From the NCBI GenBank assembly GCA_022822245.1, contig JAJECB010000157.1, positions 1-28,216 of the forward strand: a stretch of DNA of 28,216 nt, read 5' to 3'. The notes beneath the pieces were generated by a model that made no database searches, had not been told where the DNA came from, and saw only the letters and a list, made by a program, of their open reading frames with translations. Shown in pieces: positions 15,084-24,040 of the stretch. The DNA is from Gammaproteobacteria bacterium (GTDB taxonomy: Bacteria > Pseudomonadota > Gammaproteobacteria > HK1). Numbering within the stretch: the stretch's first letter is position 1; every line of letters begins with the position of its first letter. Both the position numbers and the translations under genes were made by a program.

Positions 15084-18000
15084 GGGACCTTCACCTCTGC
15101 TGTGGCCGACACGTACGCGGCCCCGCTCGCAAATTTCGCAAGGCGCTCCGTGAGCTTCTCGGCCGCGTCGCCCTGCATCGCGAGCCCTTCCTCGAACGCT
15201 AGCTCGAATCCTGCCTGAAGGTCCGTGGAATCGGCATCCCGAAGCTGCGGTTCGAGAAACTCCCGCACCGGCTGGGCGTCCGGAACCGACCCCCGGAATT
15301 CGAGCATGAACGAGCCGCCGTCGCGGGTCTCGTAGCCGCCGGTGATGGTGACGGTCTTGTCCGCTCCGGACACGGCCCCGACGGCGCCGAGGAGGCGGAA
15401 CGCGTCGCCGGACTCGAACATGCGGATCGTCAGGGTCCCGATCCGCTCCACGTCCTTGGCTCGTGCCTGCTCCCACAACTGCACGAGCGCTTCCTTGAGC
15501 ACTCCTTCGGCGGTGAACGAGCCGGCCGGTGACTCGGGCGGTCGTGCGGGGGCACTCCGGTGGTACGGCGGCGGCTCTTCGCGTGTTCCGTAGGTTGGTC
15601 GAGGCTGATCGGGTGGTCCGGAATTCCCCGGCTTCGGCCGGGGCCAGATGCTGGCGTGCCGGGCGTATGCCATGGTGAAGACCACGGACTGCTCGTCGAT
15701 CCCGATGCTGGCCTGGGGGTCTCCAGGTCCGTAGAGCAGCTCCCCTCGCCGGTAGACGTACTCTCCCTTCTCAACACCGCGCCGGACTCCACGAATGAAG
15801 ATGTCGTCGCCAATCAGCATGGGAAGCGCCGGGTCGCGACGGAATTCGTCCCGGAGGGCGAAGGTGGTGATCTGGCCCTTCTTGAGCGGCGTGCGGTCGC
15901 GGACGTAGGCCGGCGAGTCCGGCTCGTCTTCCGCGAGCCGGAGCTTCCGAAGTTCGCGGAGCGCACGAACGATCTGCTGCTGGCCGGCACCGGGCTGGTC
16001 CGAAGCGGAATGCATGTCGATCGCCGAATGCGCCAGATCCACATCGCTTGCGCTCAGACGGTCGCGCGACGGGTAGAAGATGTGCCGGTAGCACTGCTGA
16101 ATCGCAATCGCGAGCTCCTGCTCGGAACGCGCTTCCAGCTCGCGCACCTTGGCCTGCTGGTGCTCCGCCAGCGTGTTCAGGTGTTCGGGTTTCTTCAGCT
16201 CCCGCAGGGCCAGTCGATGGTAGGTCTTTCGCCGCATATCGGCCCTGCGGGCATCGTCGGCGACCGCGAACACCAGGTTGTTCCGGAGCACTCGCAAGGC
16301 GGCGCCTTCGGAGCCCTTGCGCGTATAGATCCGCTCGACGAGTTCGGGAACGTTGTCGACGGAGCTGCCGATGGCCGCTGCGTCGTAGGAAAGCACGACC
16401 AGCTTCGGCCGGCCATCACCAACCTCGTCGGGGACGTCGAATGGTCCGCCGGGAAAGGACCGGGCATCGAACGTCTTCCCGTCGAAGATCTCCCGGATGC
16501 GGTCGTTCAGTTCGGCCCTCGCTTCCCCCGCATCCACGTTCCGCTCTTCCCGCCGGATAATCTGGCGTAGATTCGCTTCCGCGAGAAAGCGCATCGGGGC
16601 GCCCGGGCGGTCGTCAAGGTAGGCGGACTCGGCGACGAACTTCTTGCGCGCTTCTTCGATGAAGCTGATGTCGGTGCCCGGGCAAAGCACCGAGTAACGA
16701 AGCTGTTCGGGTGGCAGGCCCTTGAGCGGGTCGTTGAAGGCGAGGGTGTGCAGAAAGATGGTGCGGGCAACGTAGGCGGCGTAGGGCGGCAAGCCGCCGT
16801 GATGCTCCGCGTCGATTTCCTGGGCGAGGGCCTTCGGGTCGGTTCCGGTGGCCGCGACGTCGTTGCCGACCGCCGGAACATAGGCGGTCTGCCCGAGTCG
16901 AGTGACGATTTCCTGCCGTATTGGCTCGTGGCCGGGATCGATGTGGTGCAAGTGGAGGGCGGTCGCATCCGTGGGTTTCTTGCCCCACAGGTGAGCAATG
17001 GTGCGGGCGAGCAGCCGCAACATGCCGCGCACCCGCTGGAAGTTGGCGAGGGTCGCGGTCTTGCCGGTAAGGGTCTCCAGCACTTCCGGATGCAGGGGAT
17101 AGCTCGCACGGAAGGTATCGACGGTTTCAGAGCGTGTGGCCTCGACCGAGAGCGAGTCGCGATTGGAGGTCCATAGGTCTCGGTAGGCATCGACGGCCTC
17201 GTCAATCCTTGTCGCGTCGATGGATTCGAAGAGCCGGCGGCGCAGCACCTGGACCGTCTCGTCTTCCTCGGTAGGGTTGAGGAGGGTCGCCTTGCGCGCG
17301 GAGACGCTCTCCGCCTCCGCCATCTGCTCGGCGATGAACCGGTTCTCGTCGCTGTAGGCATCAGTCGCCCGGCCGTCCTTGCCGATTGCCAGGGTGTAGA
17401 CGAGGGCCGCATTGGGCGCGCCTTCCACCGCCTTGAACAGCGAGGTGAGGAACGCGGTCAACTGGTCGCGTGCGTCGTCGAGGCGGCGTACCTTGCGGAG
17501 GTAGACGGAAAGCTCGTCGAGCAGGATCAGGGTCGGCTCCCCGCCGAACAGCTCACGAAGGGTCTCCGAGCCGGGCGCGACGCGGCTCTCGTCGCTCGAA
17601 CGGACCCGTTCAAAGCCGCCCGTCCCCGCGAGGGCATAGGCAATCTCACCCCATGGGGTATGGGCCAGCACGCCGTCGCCCATCAATCGTCCGTTGGCCG
17701 GGTCGGCGTTCTCGCCATCGAAGGCGGCGACGCGGACATTGCCTGACGGGAGCAAGGAGGGCTCTACGAACTCTGCGATGTTCGGTACTCCTTTCAGACC
17801 ATTGGCCGCGTGAGCGAGCGCGATCAGCCCGTGGGTCTTGCCGCCGCCGTAGGAGGTATCGAGGCGGAAAATGGCTGCAATCTCCCCGCCTGCTCCCGAG
17901 AGCCGCCGGCACACGTTGGCGAGCAGGTTCTTGAGTCCCCGCGTCGGGTAGGTGTCGGCGAAGAAACGAACCGGATCGAGGTAGTTGGAGCCCGCCCGGC

Positions 18001-18106
18001 CGCTTACGACCGAGGCGAGGTCCGCGGCGAAGTCGGATTCGGAAATCGCTCCAGTGAGGATGTCCTGCCGAGGCCGGCAGGTCTCGAAGATCATGGGGAC
18101 GGTCAT
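15080..18106 (-). CDS. DUF499 P-loop ATPase, defence-associated
   Basis: ATG 18106 gives 1008 residues beginning MTVPMIFETCRPR, the usual opening of the family. An upstream ATG at 18172 would add 22 unlike residues. Walker A is LDTSYGGGKTH (82-92) and Walker B is LILLDELSVYLRK (193-205). Further along is a long helical region and a C-terminal part with a proline-rich linker (about residues 825-870: RPKPGNSGPPDQPRP, then APARPPESPAG). DUF499 proteins are large AAA-like ATPases found beside DUF1156 methyltransferases and SNF2/PLD helicases; they are thought to drive or license the methylase or restriction activity. Here the ATPase is separated from the methyltransferase by about 8.5 kb. No promoter is clear, but an 11-bp direct repeat precedes the gene. 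Confidence 0.88.
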   Translation of the reverse strand: MTVPMIFETCRPRQDILTGAISESDFAADLASVVSGRAGSNYLDPVRFFADTYPTRGLKNLLANVCRRLSGAGGEIAAIFRLDTSYGGGKTHGLIALAHAANGLKGVPNIAEFVEPSLLPSGNVRVAAFDGENADPANGRLMGDGVLAHTPWGEIAYALAGTGGFERVRSSDESRVAPGSETLRELFGGEPTLILLDELSVYLRKVRRLDDARDQLTAFLTSLFKAVEGAPNAALVYTLAIGKDGRATDAYSDENRFIAEQMAEAESVSARKATLLNPTEEDETVQVLRRRLFESIDATRIDEAVDAYRDLWTSNRDSLSVEATRSETVDTFRASYPLHPEVLETLTGKTATLANFQRVRGMLRLLARTIAHLWGKKPTDATALHLHHIDPGHEPIRQEIVTRLGQTAYVPAVGNDVAATGTDPKALAQEIDAEHHGGLPPYAAYVARTIFLHTLAFNDPLKGLPPEQLRYSVLCPGTDISFIEEARKKFVAESAYLDDRPGAPMRFLAEANLRQIIRREERNVDAGEARAELNDRIREIFDGKTFDARSFPGGPFDVPDEVGDGRPKLVVLSYDAAAIGSSVDNVPELVERIYTRKGSEGAALRVLRNNLVFAVADDARRADMRRKTYHRLALRELKKPEHLNTLAEHQQAKVRELEARSEQELAIAIQQCYRHIFYPSRDRLSASDVDLAHSAIDMHSASDQPGAGQQQIVRALRELRKLRLAEDEPDSPAYVRDRTPLKKGQITTFALRDEFRRDPALPMLIGDDIFIRGVRRGVEKGEYVYRRGELLYGPGDPQASIGIDEQSVVFTMAYARHASIWPRPKPGNSGPPDQPRPTYGTREEPPPYHRSAPARPPESPAGSFTAEGVLKEALVQLWEQARAKDVERIGTLTIRMFESGDAFRLLGAVGAVSGADKTVTITGGYETRDGGSFMLEFRGSVPDAQPVREFLEPQLRDADSTDLQAGFELAFEEGLAMQGDAAEKLTERLAKFASGAAYVSATAEVKVP

Positions 18107-18108
18107 GT

Positions 18109-18164
18109 CGCTCGCTTCAGTCGTCAGGCCGAGCCTTTGTCGAGGGTGTCGCCCGCTCGCTTCA
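18109..18164. repeat. Pair of 11-bp direct repeats upstream of the DUF499 gene
   Basis: CGCTCGCTTCA occurs at 18109-18119 and again at 18154-18164, 45 bp apart. The nearer copy abuts the DUF499 start codon and the further copy is followed at about 18174 by the reverse complement core GCGAGCG. Repeats in this position could bind a regulator, or could be remnants of a junction. There is no direct evidence for either. Confidence 0.35.
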
Positions 18165-18265
18165 CCGGTCAAGGCGAGCGCAGGGTCGCCTCCCGGACTG
18201 CAACCCTACCACCAGCGGCTTGTTCGACGGATTCCCTTTCCGACGGAGCTGCCTGACCCGAAAGG

Positions 18266-18317
18266 TCGGACTCGGCGAGAGAACGAGCCCCGGAGTCCCG
18301 TCACGCCTCGAGTCCGA
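18266..18317 (-). terminator. Imperfect stem-loop after the acyl-CoA synthetase gene
   Basis: TCGGACTCGGCG (18266-18277) pairs with CGCCTCGAGTCCGA (18304-18317) apart from a 2-nt bulge, giving about 12 base pairs around a 26-nt loop. It lies 14 bases downstream of the synthetase stop and before the DUF499 gene. It probably marks the 3' end of the metabolic transcript and thus the edge of the defence island. It lacks a T-run. Confidence 0.4.
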
Positions 18318-18330
18318 GGGGGCGGCGGGC

Positions 18331-19878
18331 TCAGGCGTCGAGGGTCTTCAGCTCGCGGCGCATGATCTTGCCGGTGCTGGTCTTGGGCACGTCCTCCACG
18401 AACTGTATCGCGCGCGGCACCTTGTAGGCGGCGAGGTGCTCCCGGCAGTGGGCGACGATGCTCTCCTCGTCCGCCGTCGCCCCCGGCTTCAGCACCACGT
18501 AGGCCTTGGCGATCTCGCCCTTCATCTCGTCCGGTTGCGGGCCGACCGCGACGAGGGCGACCGCCGGGTGCATCGCGATGACCCGCTCGAGCTCGGCCGG
18601 GTACACGTTGAAGCCGGCGGTCAGGATCATGTCCTTCCGGCGGTCCACGATCCAGAAGTACCCGTCCTCGTCCCGGTGTGCGAGGTCGCCGGAATGCAGC
18701 CAGCCGTCGGGCTCGATGGTTTCCCGGGTCGCCGTCTCGTTGCCGTAGTAGCCCTGCATGACGATGGGGCCCCGCACCATCAGCTCCCCGACCCCGACCT
18801 CGCCCGCCGGCAGGGTATTCGAGGCGTCCTCGATGTCGGCGATGCGGCACTCGACGTGAGGGAGCTCGATTCCGATCGAGCCGTGCCGGTTCTCGCCGTA
18901 GAGCGGGGTGGTGGTGCCCGGCCCCGCGATCTCCGTCATGCCCCAGAGCTCGATGAGCGGGCAGCCGGCGCGCCGCTCGAACTCCTCCATCTTGGCCGCC
19001 GGCATGGTCTGGCCGCCCACCGTGCAGCGGGTGAGGGAGGAGAGGTCGAAGCGGTCGAACTCCGGGTGGGCGAGCATGTACATGAACATGGTCGGAACCC
19101 CCTCGAACAGGGTGGCCCGGTGTTCCTCGATCGCCGCCATCACTTCCGCCGGGTCGAAGGAGGGAAGGAGCACGAGGGTCATGCCGTAGAGCGCGCTCGC
19201 GTTCATCACCACGTTGCCGTAGACGTGCGGGCAGGGGAGGGCGGTCACCACCGTGTCCTCCCTCGTGCGCATGTGCAGGACCGCGGTCATCGCGGTGTTG
19301 ACGATGACGTTGCGGTGGCTGTGCATCGCCCCCTTGGGGTGCCCGGTCGTGCCCGAGGTGTAGCAGATGGTCGAGAGCGAGTCGGTCGGTACCGGGGCGA
19401 CCTGCATGTCCGGGCTCCCCGCGGCGACGAGGTCGTCGAACGCCTTCGCTCCCGCGGGCGGCGCGCCGTCGCCGAAGAGGACGATCTCGCGAAGGCTTCC
19501 GCCTTCGCCCGTCGCTCCACCGTCCTTGAGCCCGAGCAGCGGTTCGCCCTTGTCGCGCGAAGCGATCAGCACCTTCGCCCCGCAGTCACCGACGACGAAG
19601 CCCACCTCCTCCGGCGTCAGCATCACGTTGATCGGGTTCGCGACCGCGCCCAGCTTGTGGATCGCGTAGTAGCTCACGATCCACTCCCAGGAGTTCAGGG
19701 CGTAGAGGGTGACGCGGTCGCCCGTCTCGACGCCGATCCCCCGAAGGCTGTTGGCAAGCCGGTTCGAGAGCTCGTTCAGCTCGTTGAAGCTGAACCGCCG
19801 GCCGCCCGTCACGAGCGCGGTCTTGTCGCCGAACCGGCGGGCCGATTCGGGCAGCACCTCTCCGAGGGTCTCCAGCAT
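18331..19878 (-). CDS. AMP-binding acyl-CoA synthetase (long-chain fatty-acid CoA ligase-like)
   Basis: ATG 19878 gives 515 residues, normal for the ANL superfamily. The phosphate loop is YTSGTTGHPKG (173-183). A VECRIADIED strand, the hinge VDRRKDMILTAGFNVYP and the C-terminal KTSTGKIMRREL with the catalytic lysine (K504) are all present, so the enzyme looks complete. It forms acyl-AMP from a carboxylic acid and ATP and then the CoA thioester. The acid cannot be named; the sequence resembles FadD3/medium- to long-chain ligases. The start is five bases after the protease stop, with GGAG in the last codons of that gene, so it is probably co-transcribed. A longer frame to 20034 is only a shadow of the protease gene. 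Confidence 0.92.
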   Translation of the reverse strand: MLETLGEVLPESARRFGDKTALVTGGRRFSFNELNELSNRLANSLRGIGVETGDRVTLYALNSWEWIVSYYAIHKLGAVANPINVMLTPEEVGFVVGDCGAKVLIASRDKGEPLLGLKDGGATGEGGSLREIVLFGDGAPPAGAKAFDDLVAAGSPDMQVAPVPTDSLSTICYTSGTTGHPKGAMHSHRNVIVNTAMTAVLHMRTREDTVVTALPCPHVYGNVVMNASALYGMTLVLLPSFDPAEVMAAIEEHRATLFEGVPTMFMYMLAHPEFDRFDLSSLTRCTVGGQTMPAAKMEEFERRAGCPLIELWGMTEIAGPGTTTPLYGENRHGSIGIELPHVECRIADIEDASNTLPAGEVGVGELMVRGPIVMQGYYGNETATRETIEPDGWLHSGDLAHRDEDGYFWIVDRRKDMILTAGFNVYPAELERVIAMHPAVALVAVGPQPDEMKGEIAKAYVVLKPGATADEESIVAHCREHLAAYKVPRAIQFVEDVPKTSTGKIMRRELKTLDA

Positions 19879-19883
19879 GGCGT

Positions 19884-20354
19884 CTACTCCGGGGATGTTC
19901 CTGCGATGTCCCGAGCGGCCGGCAACGCGAGCGTATCCCGTCTGGCCGCGCCCGTCCGGCCTCGCATGGTCTTGACGTCCATGTATCTGACGGGCACGAG
20001 GCGATGGCCGATGAGGTCCACGGCCGCGCCGCATTGTTCCAGCGCGATGTACCCGAGCAACGGCTCGTATGTGCCGTCTTCGGGCTCCATGTCGATGAAG
20101 AGGACCTCGTTGTGGGCCGGTCTGAATCCTTCCACCGTGATTCTCACCGGCCCGCAGACCGTGCCCTTGATGGACTCCTGGGTCGCGGTCTGCAATTCGA
20201 TCACTTCCTCCGCCTCGAACGCACCGAACTGTTCCTTCCAGGCAGAAGGCAGCGTCAGGAGGCTCGCACCGGTATCGACCAGGGCATCGAGCTTCTTCGA
20301 GAAACGAGGTTCCGTGGTGTTCTGGATATCCACCGTCGTGACGATTCTGCCCAT
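19884..20354 (-). CDS. Retropepsin-like aspartic protease
   Basis: A 156-residue single-domain protein. The active-site loop ALVDTGASLLTLP (24-36) is the retroviral/bacterial clan AA pattern, and the partner strand LLGYIALEQCGAAVD (99-113) is the typical second motif of these small enzymes, which act as homodimers. There is no signal peptide, so it should be cytosolic. The ATG at 20354 has GGAG at good spacing. The gene sits 64 bp after the ABC ATPase stop, with a hairpin in that gap, and five bases before the acyl-CoA synthetase. Bacterial members are common but mostly of unknown substrate. The last 30 residues, rich in Arg and Ala, lie outside the fold. Confidence 0.85.
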   Translation of the reverse strand: MGRIVTTVDIQNTTEPRFSKKLDALVDTGASLLTLPSAWKEQFGAFEAEEVIELQTATQESIKGTVCGPVRITVEGFRPAHNEVLFIDMEPEDGTYEPLLGYIALEQCGAAVDLIGHRLVPVRYMDVKTMRGRTGAARRDTLALPAARDIAGTSPE

Positions 20355-20370
20355 TGTTCGTTCTCCGTTT

Positions 20371-20407
20371 CGCTTCCCGCGGTACCGCAGGTGCCGGTCA
20401 GGAAGCG
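20371..20407 (-). terminator. Stem-loop after the ABC transporter operon
   Basis: CGCTTCC (20371-20377) and GGAAGCG (20401-20407) form a perfect 7-bp stem. The loop holds a second perfect palindrome, GCGGTACCGC (20379-20388). The structure fills the gap between the ABC ATPase stop and the protease start, so it could reduce read-through or protect the transporter mRNA end. There is no T-run. Confidence 0.4.
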
Positions 20408-20418
20408 CTCCGAGTCCG

Positions 20419-21588
<1,170 letters not shown>

Positions 21589-21655
21589 CCTTCGTTCATC
21601 CCCGCGCCGTGGCTCACCCCTTCATCGTCCACGCATCTCTCTTGCCGCCGCCCGC

Positions 21656-22750
21656 TCATCCCTTCACCGCTCCGAGCAGGATCCCCTTCGAGATGAAGCG
21701 CTGCAGGAGAAGCGCCATCGCGATGACGGGGACGATCATGATGATGATGACCACCGCCATCGACCACCACAGGATGCCCTTCTCGCCCCCGTTCATCCCC
21801 GCGACGAGGATCGGCAGGGTCTGGGCCTTGGTGGTCGAGAGAAAGAGCGCGACGAGGTACTCGTTCCAGGAGAGGATGAGCACGAGCAGGGTGGTCGCCG
21901 CGAGCCCCGCCCGCGCGAGCGGGACGACGATCTCGAAGAACGTCATGAGCCGCGATGCCCCGTCGAGCTGCGCGCTCTCCTCGAGGTCGATGGGGATCGA
22001 GGCGAAGAAGTCGTGCATCAGCCAGACCACGATCGGAAGGTTGACGACGGTGTAGGTGAGGATGATCGCGAGGTGGGTGTCGAGCATGCCCACCTTCTGG
22101 AACATCATGTAGATCGGCACCACCGCGACCACCGGGGGCAGGATGCGCTGCGAGATCATCCAGAACAGGATGTCCGCGTTGCCGAGGCTTCGCTTGAAGT
22201 AGCGCCGGCCCAGCGAACGCGCGAGCAGGATGAAGAGGGCCGCCGCCACCGCCCCCGCAATCCAGAGGTCGACGCCGTAGATGCCGACCGCGACCGCCGC
22301 CCCGATCATGAGCAGGACGAAGATGAGGATGTTGCCGAACCTCGGCCGGTACTCGATACGGGCGAGGGCGTAGGCGGCGAGGCTCCCGACGAGCACGCAG
22401 AGCGCCGTGGAGCAGAACGCGATGATGACCGAGTTCCGGTACGGTGTGACCGCCTCGGCGAGCGGCGACTGCGCGCTGAAGTCGATGAGGTCCGCCCAGG
22501 CGTGGACGTTCGGGATGAAGTCGACCCAGGGGAGATACGACGGCCCGTCGAACACGTCGACCGGGAGCTTGAACGACGTGACGGCGAGCCAGTAGAACGG
22601 GAAGAGTGCGAAGGCGGACCACAGGATGAGGAGGCCATAGACGACGACCTTCCCGCCCGGGGACATCTGCCCGATGCGGGTCGGCTCGAACCAGCGCTTC
22701 AGGCCGGTCGCACGCTTCTCGAACGGCAGGGGGGCCGGGATTTCCGCCAT
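21656..22750 (-). CDS. Carbohydrate-type ABC transporter permease (MalG-like) with extra membrane segment
   Basis: ATG 22750 is preferred over the TTG nine bases upstream because GAGAGG stands at proper distance; this gives 364 residues. The EAA loop is DLEESAQLDGASRLMTFFEI (255-274), where the permease docks onto the ATPase. The N-terminal span (about 36-57), the AYALAR segment (126-131) and the SWNEYL motif (294-299) are as in MalG. Between AYALAR and the ISQRILPP motif there are about 65 residues instead of a dozen or so, with two hydrophobic stretches (about 140-158 and 161-178). The gene follows the first permease after 40 bases in one operon. Confidence 0.9.
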   Translation of the reverse strand: MAEIPAPLPFEKRATGLKRWFEPTRIGQMSPGGKVVVYGLLILWSAFALFPFYWLAVTSFKLPVDVFDGPSYLPWVDFIPNVHAWADLIDFSAQSPLAEAVTPYRNSVIIAFCSTALCVLVGSLAAYALARIEYRPRFGNILIFVLLMIGAAVAVGIYGVDLWIAGAVAAALFILLARSLGRRYFKRSLGNADILFWMISQRILPPVVAVVPIYMMFQKVGMLDTHLAIILTYTVVNLPIVVWLMHDFFASIPIDLEESAQLDGASRLMTFFEIVVPLARAGLAATTLLVLILSWNEYLVALFLSTTKAQTLPILVAGMNGGEKGILWWSMAVVIIIMIVPVIAMALLLQRFISKGILLGAVKG

Positions 22751-22790
22751 GCTCGTCAACCTCTCGCCGATCCGGACATCGCCACTGCCC

Positions 22791-24002
22791 TCACCCGTGC
22801 ACCGCGGCCCGCCGGCGCACCACCAGCATGAAGTACGAGACGCAAAGGACCACCGTCACGAAGAGGAGCAGGTACGAGATCGCCGCCGACTGTGCGGGGT
22901 CGAGCGCCCGCCAGGCGAAGAACGAGTGCAGGGTCATCGACTCGGTCGCGATGCCGGGGCCACCCCCCGTCATCATGTTGGGGAGGTCGACGAGCTTGAA
23001 CGCCTCGATGACTCGGATCAGCATCACCGTCGCCGCTACCGGCACGATGTGGGGCCAGGTGATCTCGCGGAAGATCTGCCAACCCCCCGCCCCGTCCACG
23101 TGACCGGCCTCGACGAGGTCGCGCGGAACGTTCTCGAGCGCGGCGAGGAGGACGACGAAGATGAAAGGGATCCACTGCCAGGAATCGCCCACGATGACAA
23201 AGGCTCGAGCCGCCCACGGGTCCACCGCCCACGCGAAGTCCCCGAGTCCGAACCACTGCCAGACCGGGGCGAACGGACCCTTCCCGGTGTCGGCCAACAT
23301 GCGGAAGGTGAAGCCGATGCCGACGGGGGTCACCATCATCGGCAGGAAGAACACGACCCGGAAGAACGTCCGCCCGCGAATGGGCTGGGAGCAGAGGACG
23401 GCGAGCCCGAGCCCGATCAGGAACTGGATGCCGCAGCCGACGATGACGTAGAAGAGGGTCACTCCGAGGGTGCCGAGCTGAGTGCCGCTGAACAGGGTCG
23501 CGGCGAACATGAAGGTGAGCCCGAAGAGGACGCTCGCGGTGATGAGCCGCCCGACCGACCCCACCACGCTGACCCGCCCGGTCCGCCCCTGGAAGTAGCG
23601 AAGGAGCCACCAGGCGAGGAGTCCGGCCACCGCGGCGCTCACGAGCCACCCGAGCACGCTTACCCCTTCGAAGGTGCCGAGGAAGTGCCACTGCTCGGAC
23701 CCGAAGATCTGCTTCTCGTAGTTGCGGGCCCCGACGTATCGCATCGTGTAGCCGCCGCCGCGAAGCCTCACCCTCGAAAGGGACAGGATGAAGGTCGCGA
23801 TGAGGGGGAAGATCGAGAAGATGAGGATCATGACCACGGCGGGCATGACGAAGAGGGTGCGGGACTGGCGGTCGAACCACTCCGACCACCGCCCGCCGCG
23901 TCGTGCCGTCGCGGCTGCGACCGCATCCGCGGTCGCGATTGCGGCGGCGGCCGGGTCCCCTCCCGGCCGCCGCTTGGCCGTTGCGCCGTCCCGTGTTGCC
24001 AC
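22791..24002 (-). CDS. Carbohydrate-type ABC transporter permease (MalF/UgpA-like) with extra membrane segment
   Basis: A 403-residue permease starting at GTG 24002, with GGAG ten bases upstream. After a low-complexity Ala-rich N-terminus (1-45) comes the first span (about 50-75) and a periplasmic V-G-A-R-N-Y segment. The EAA loop is LENVPRDLVEAGHVDGAGGW (289-308). The usual N-T-L-x-F span is separated from the NY motif by an additional region (about 110-172) with two hydrophobic stretches that ordinary relatives of about 290-320 residues lack. Together with its partner permease it should form the translocation pore. It lies 38 bases after the binding-protein gene. Confidence 0.9.
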   Translation of the reverse strand: MATRDGATAKRRPGGDPAAAAIATADAVAAATARRGGRWSEWFDRQSRTLFVMPAVVMILIFSIFPLIATFILSLSRVRLRGGGYTMRYVGARNYEKQIFGSEQWHFLGTFEGVSVLGWLVSAAVAGLLAWWLLRYFQGRTGRVSVVGSVGRLITASVLFGLTFMFAATLFSGTQLGTLGVTLFYVIVGCGIQFLIGLGLAVLCSQPIRGRTFFRVVFFLPMMVTPVGIGFTFRMLADTGKGPFAPVWQWFGLGDFAWAVDPWAARAFVIVGDSWQWIPFIFVVLLAALENVPRDLVEAGHVDGAGGWQIFREITWPHIVPVAATVMLIRVIEAFKLVDLPNMMTGGGPGIATESMTLHSFFAWRALDPAQSAAISYLLLFVTVVLCVSYFMLVVRRRAAVHG

Positions 24003-24040
24003 GATTCAAGATCTCCGACCGTGGCGGGACGGACTTCAGC

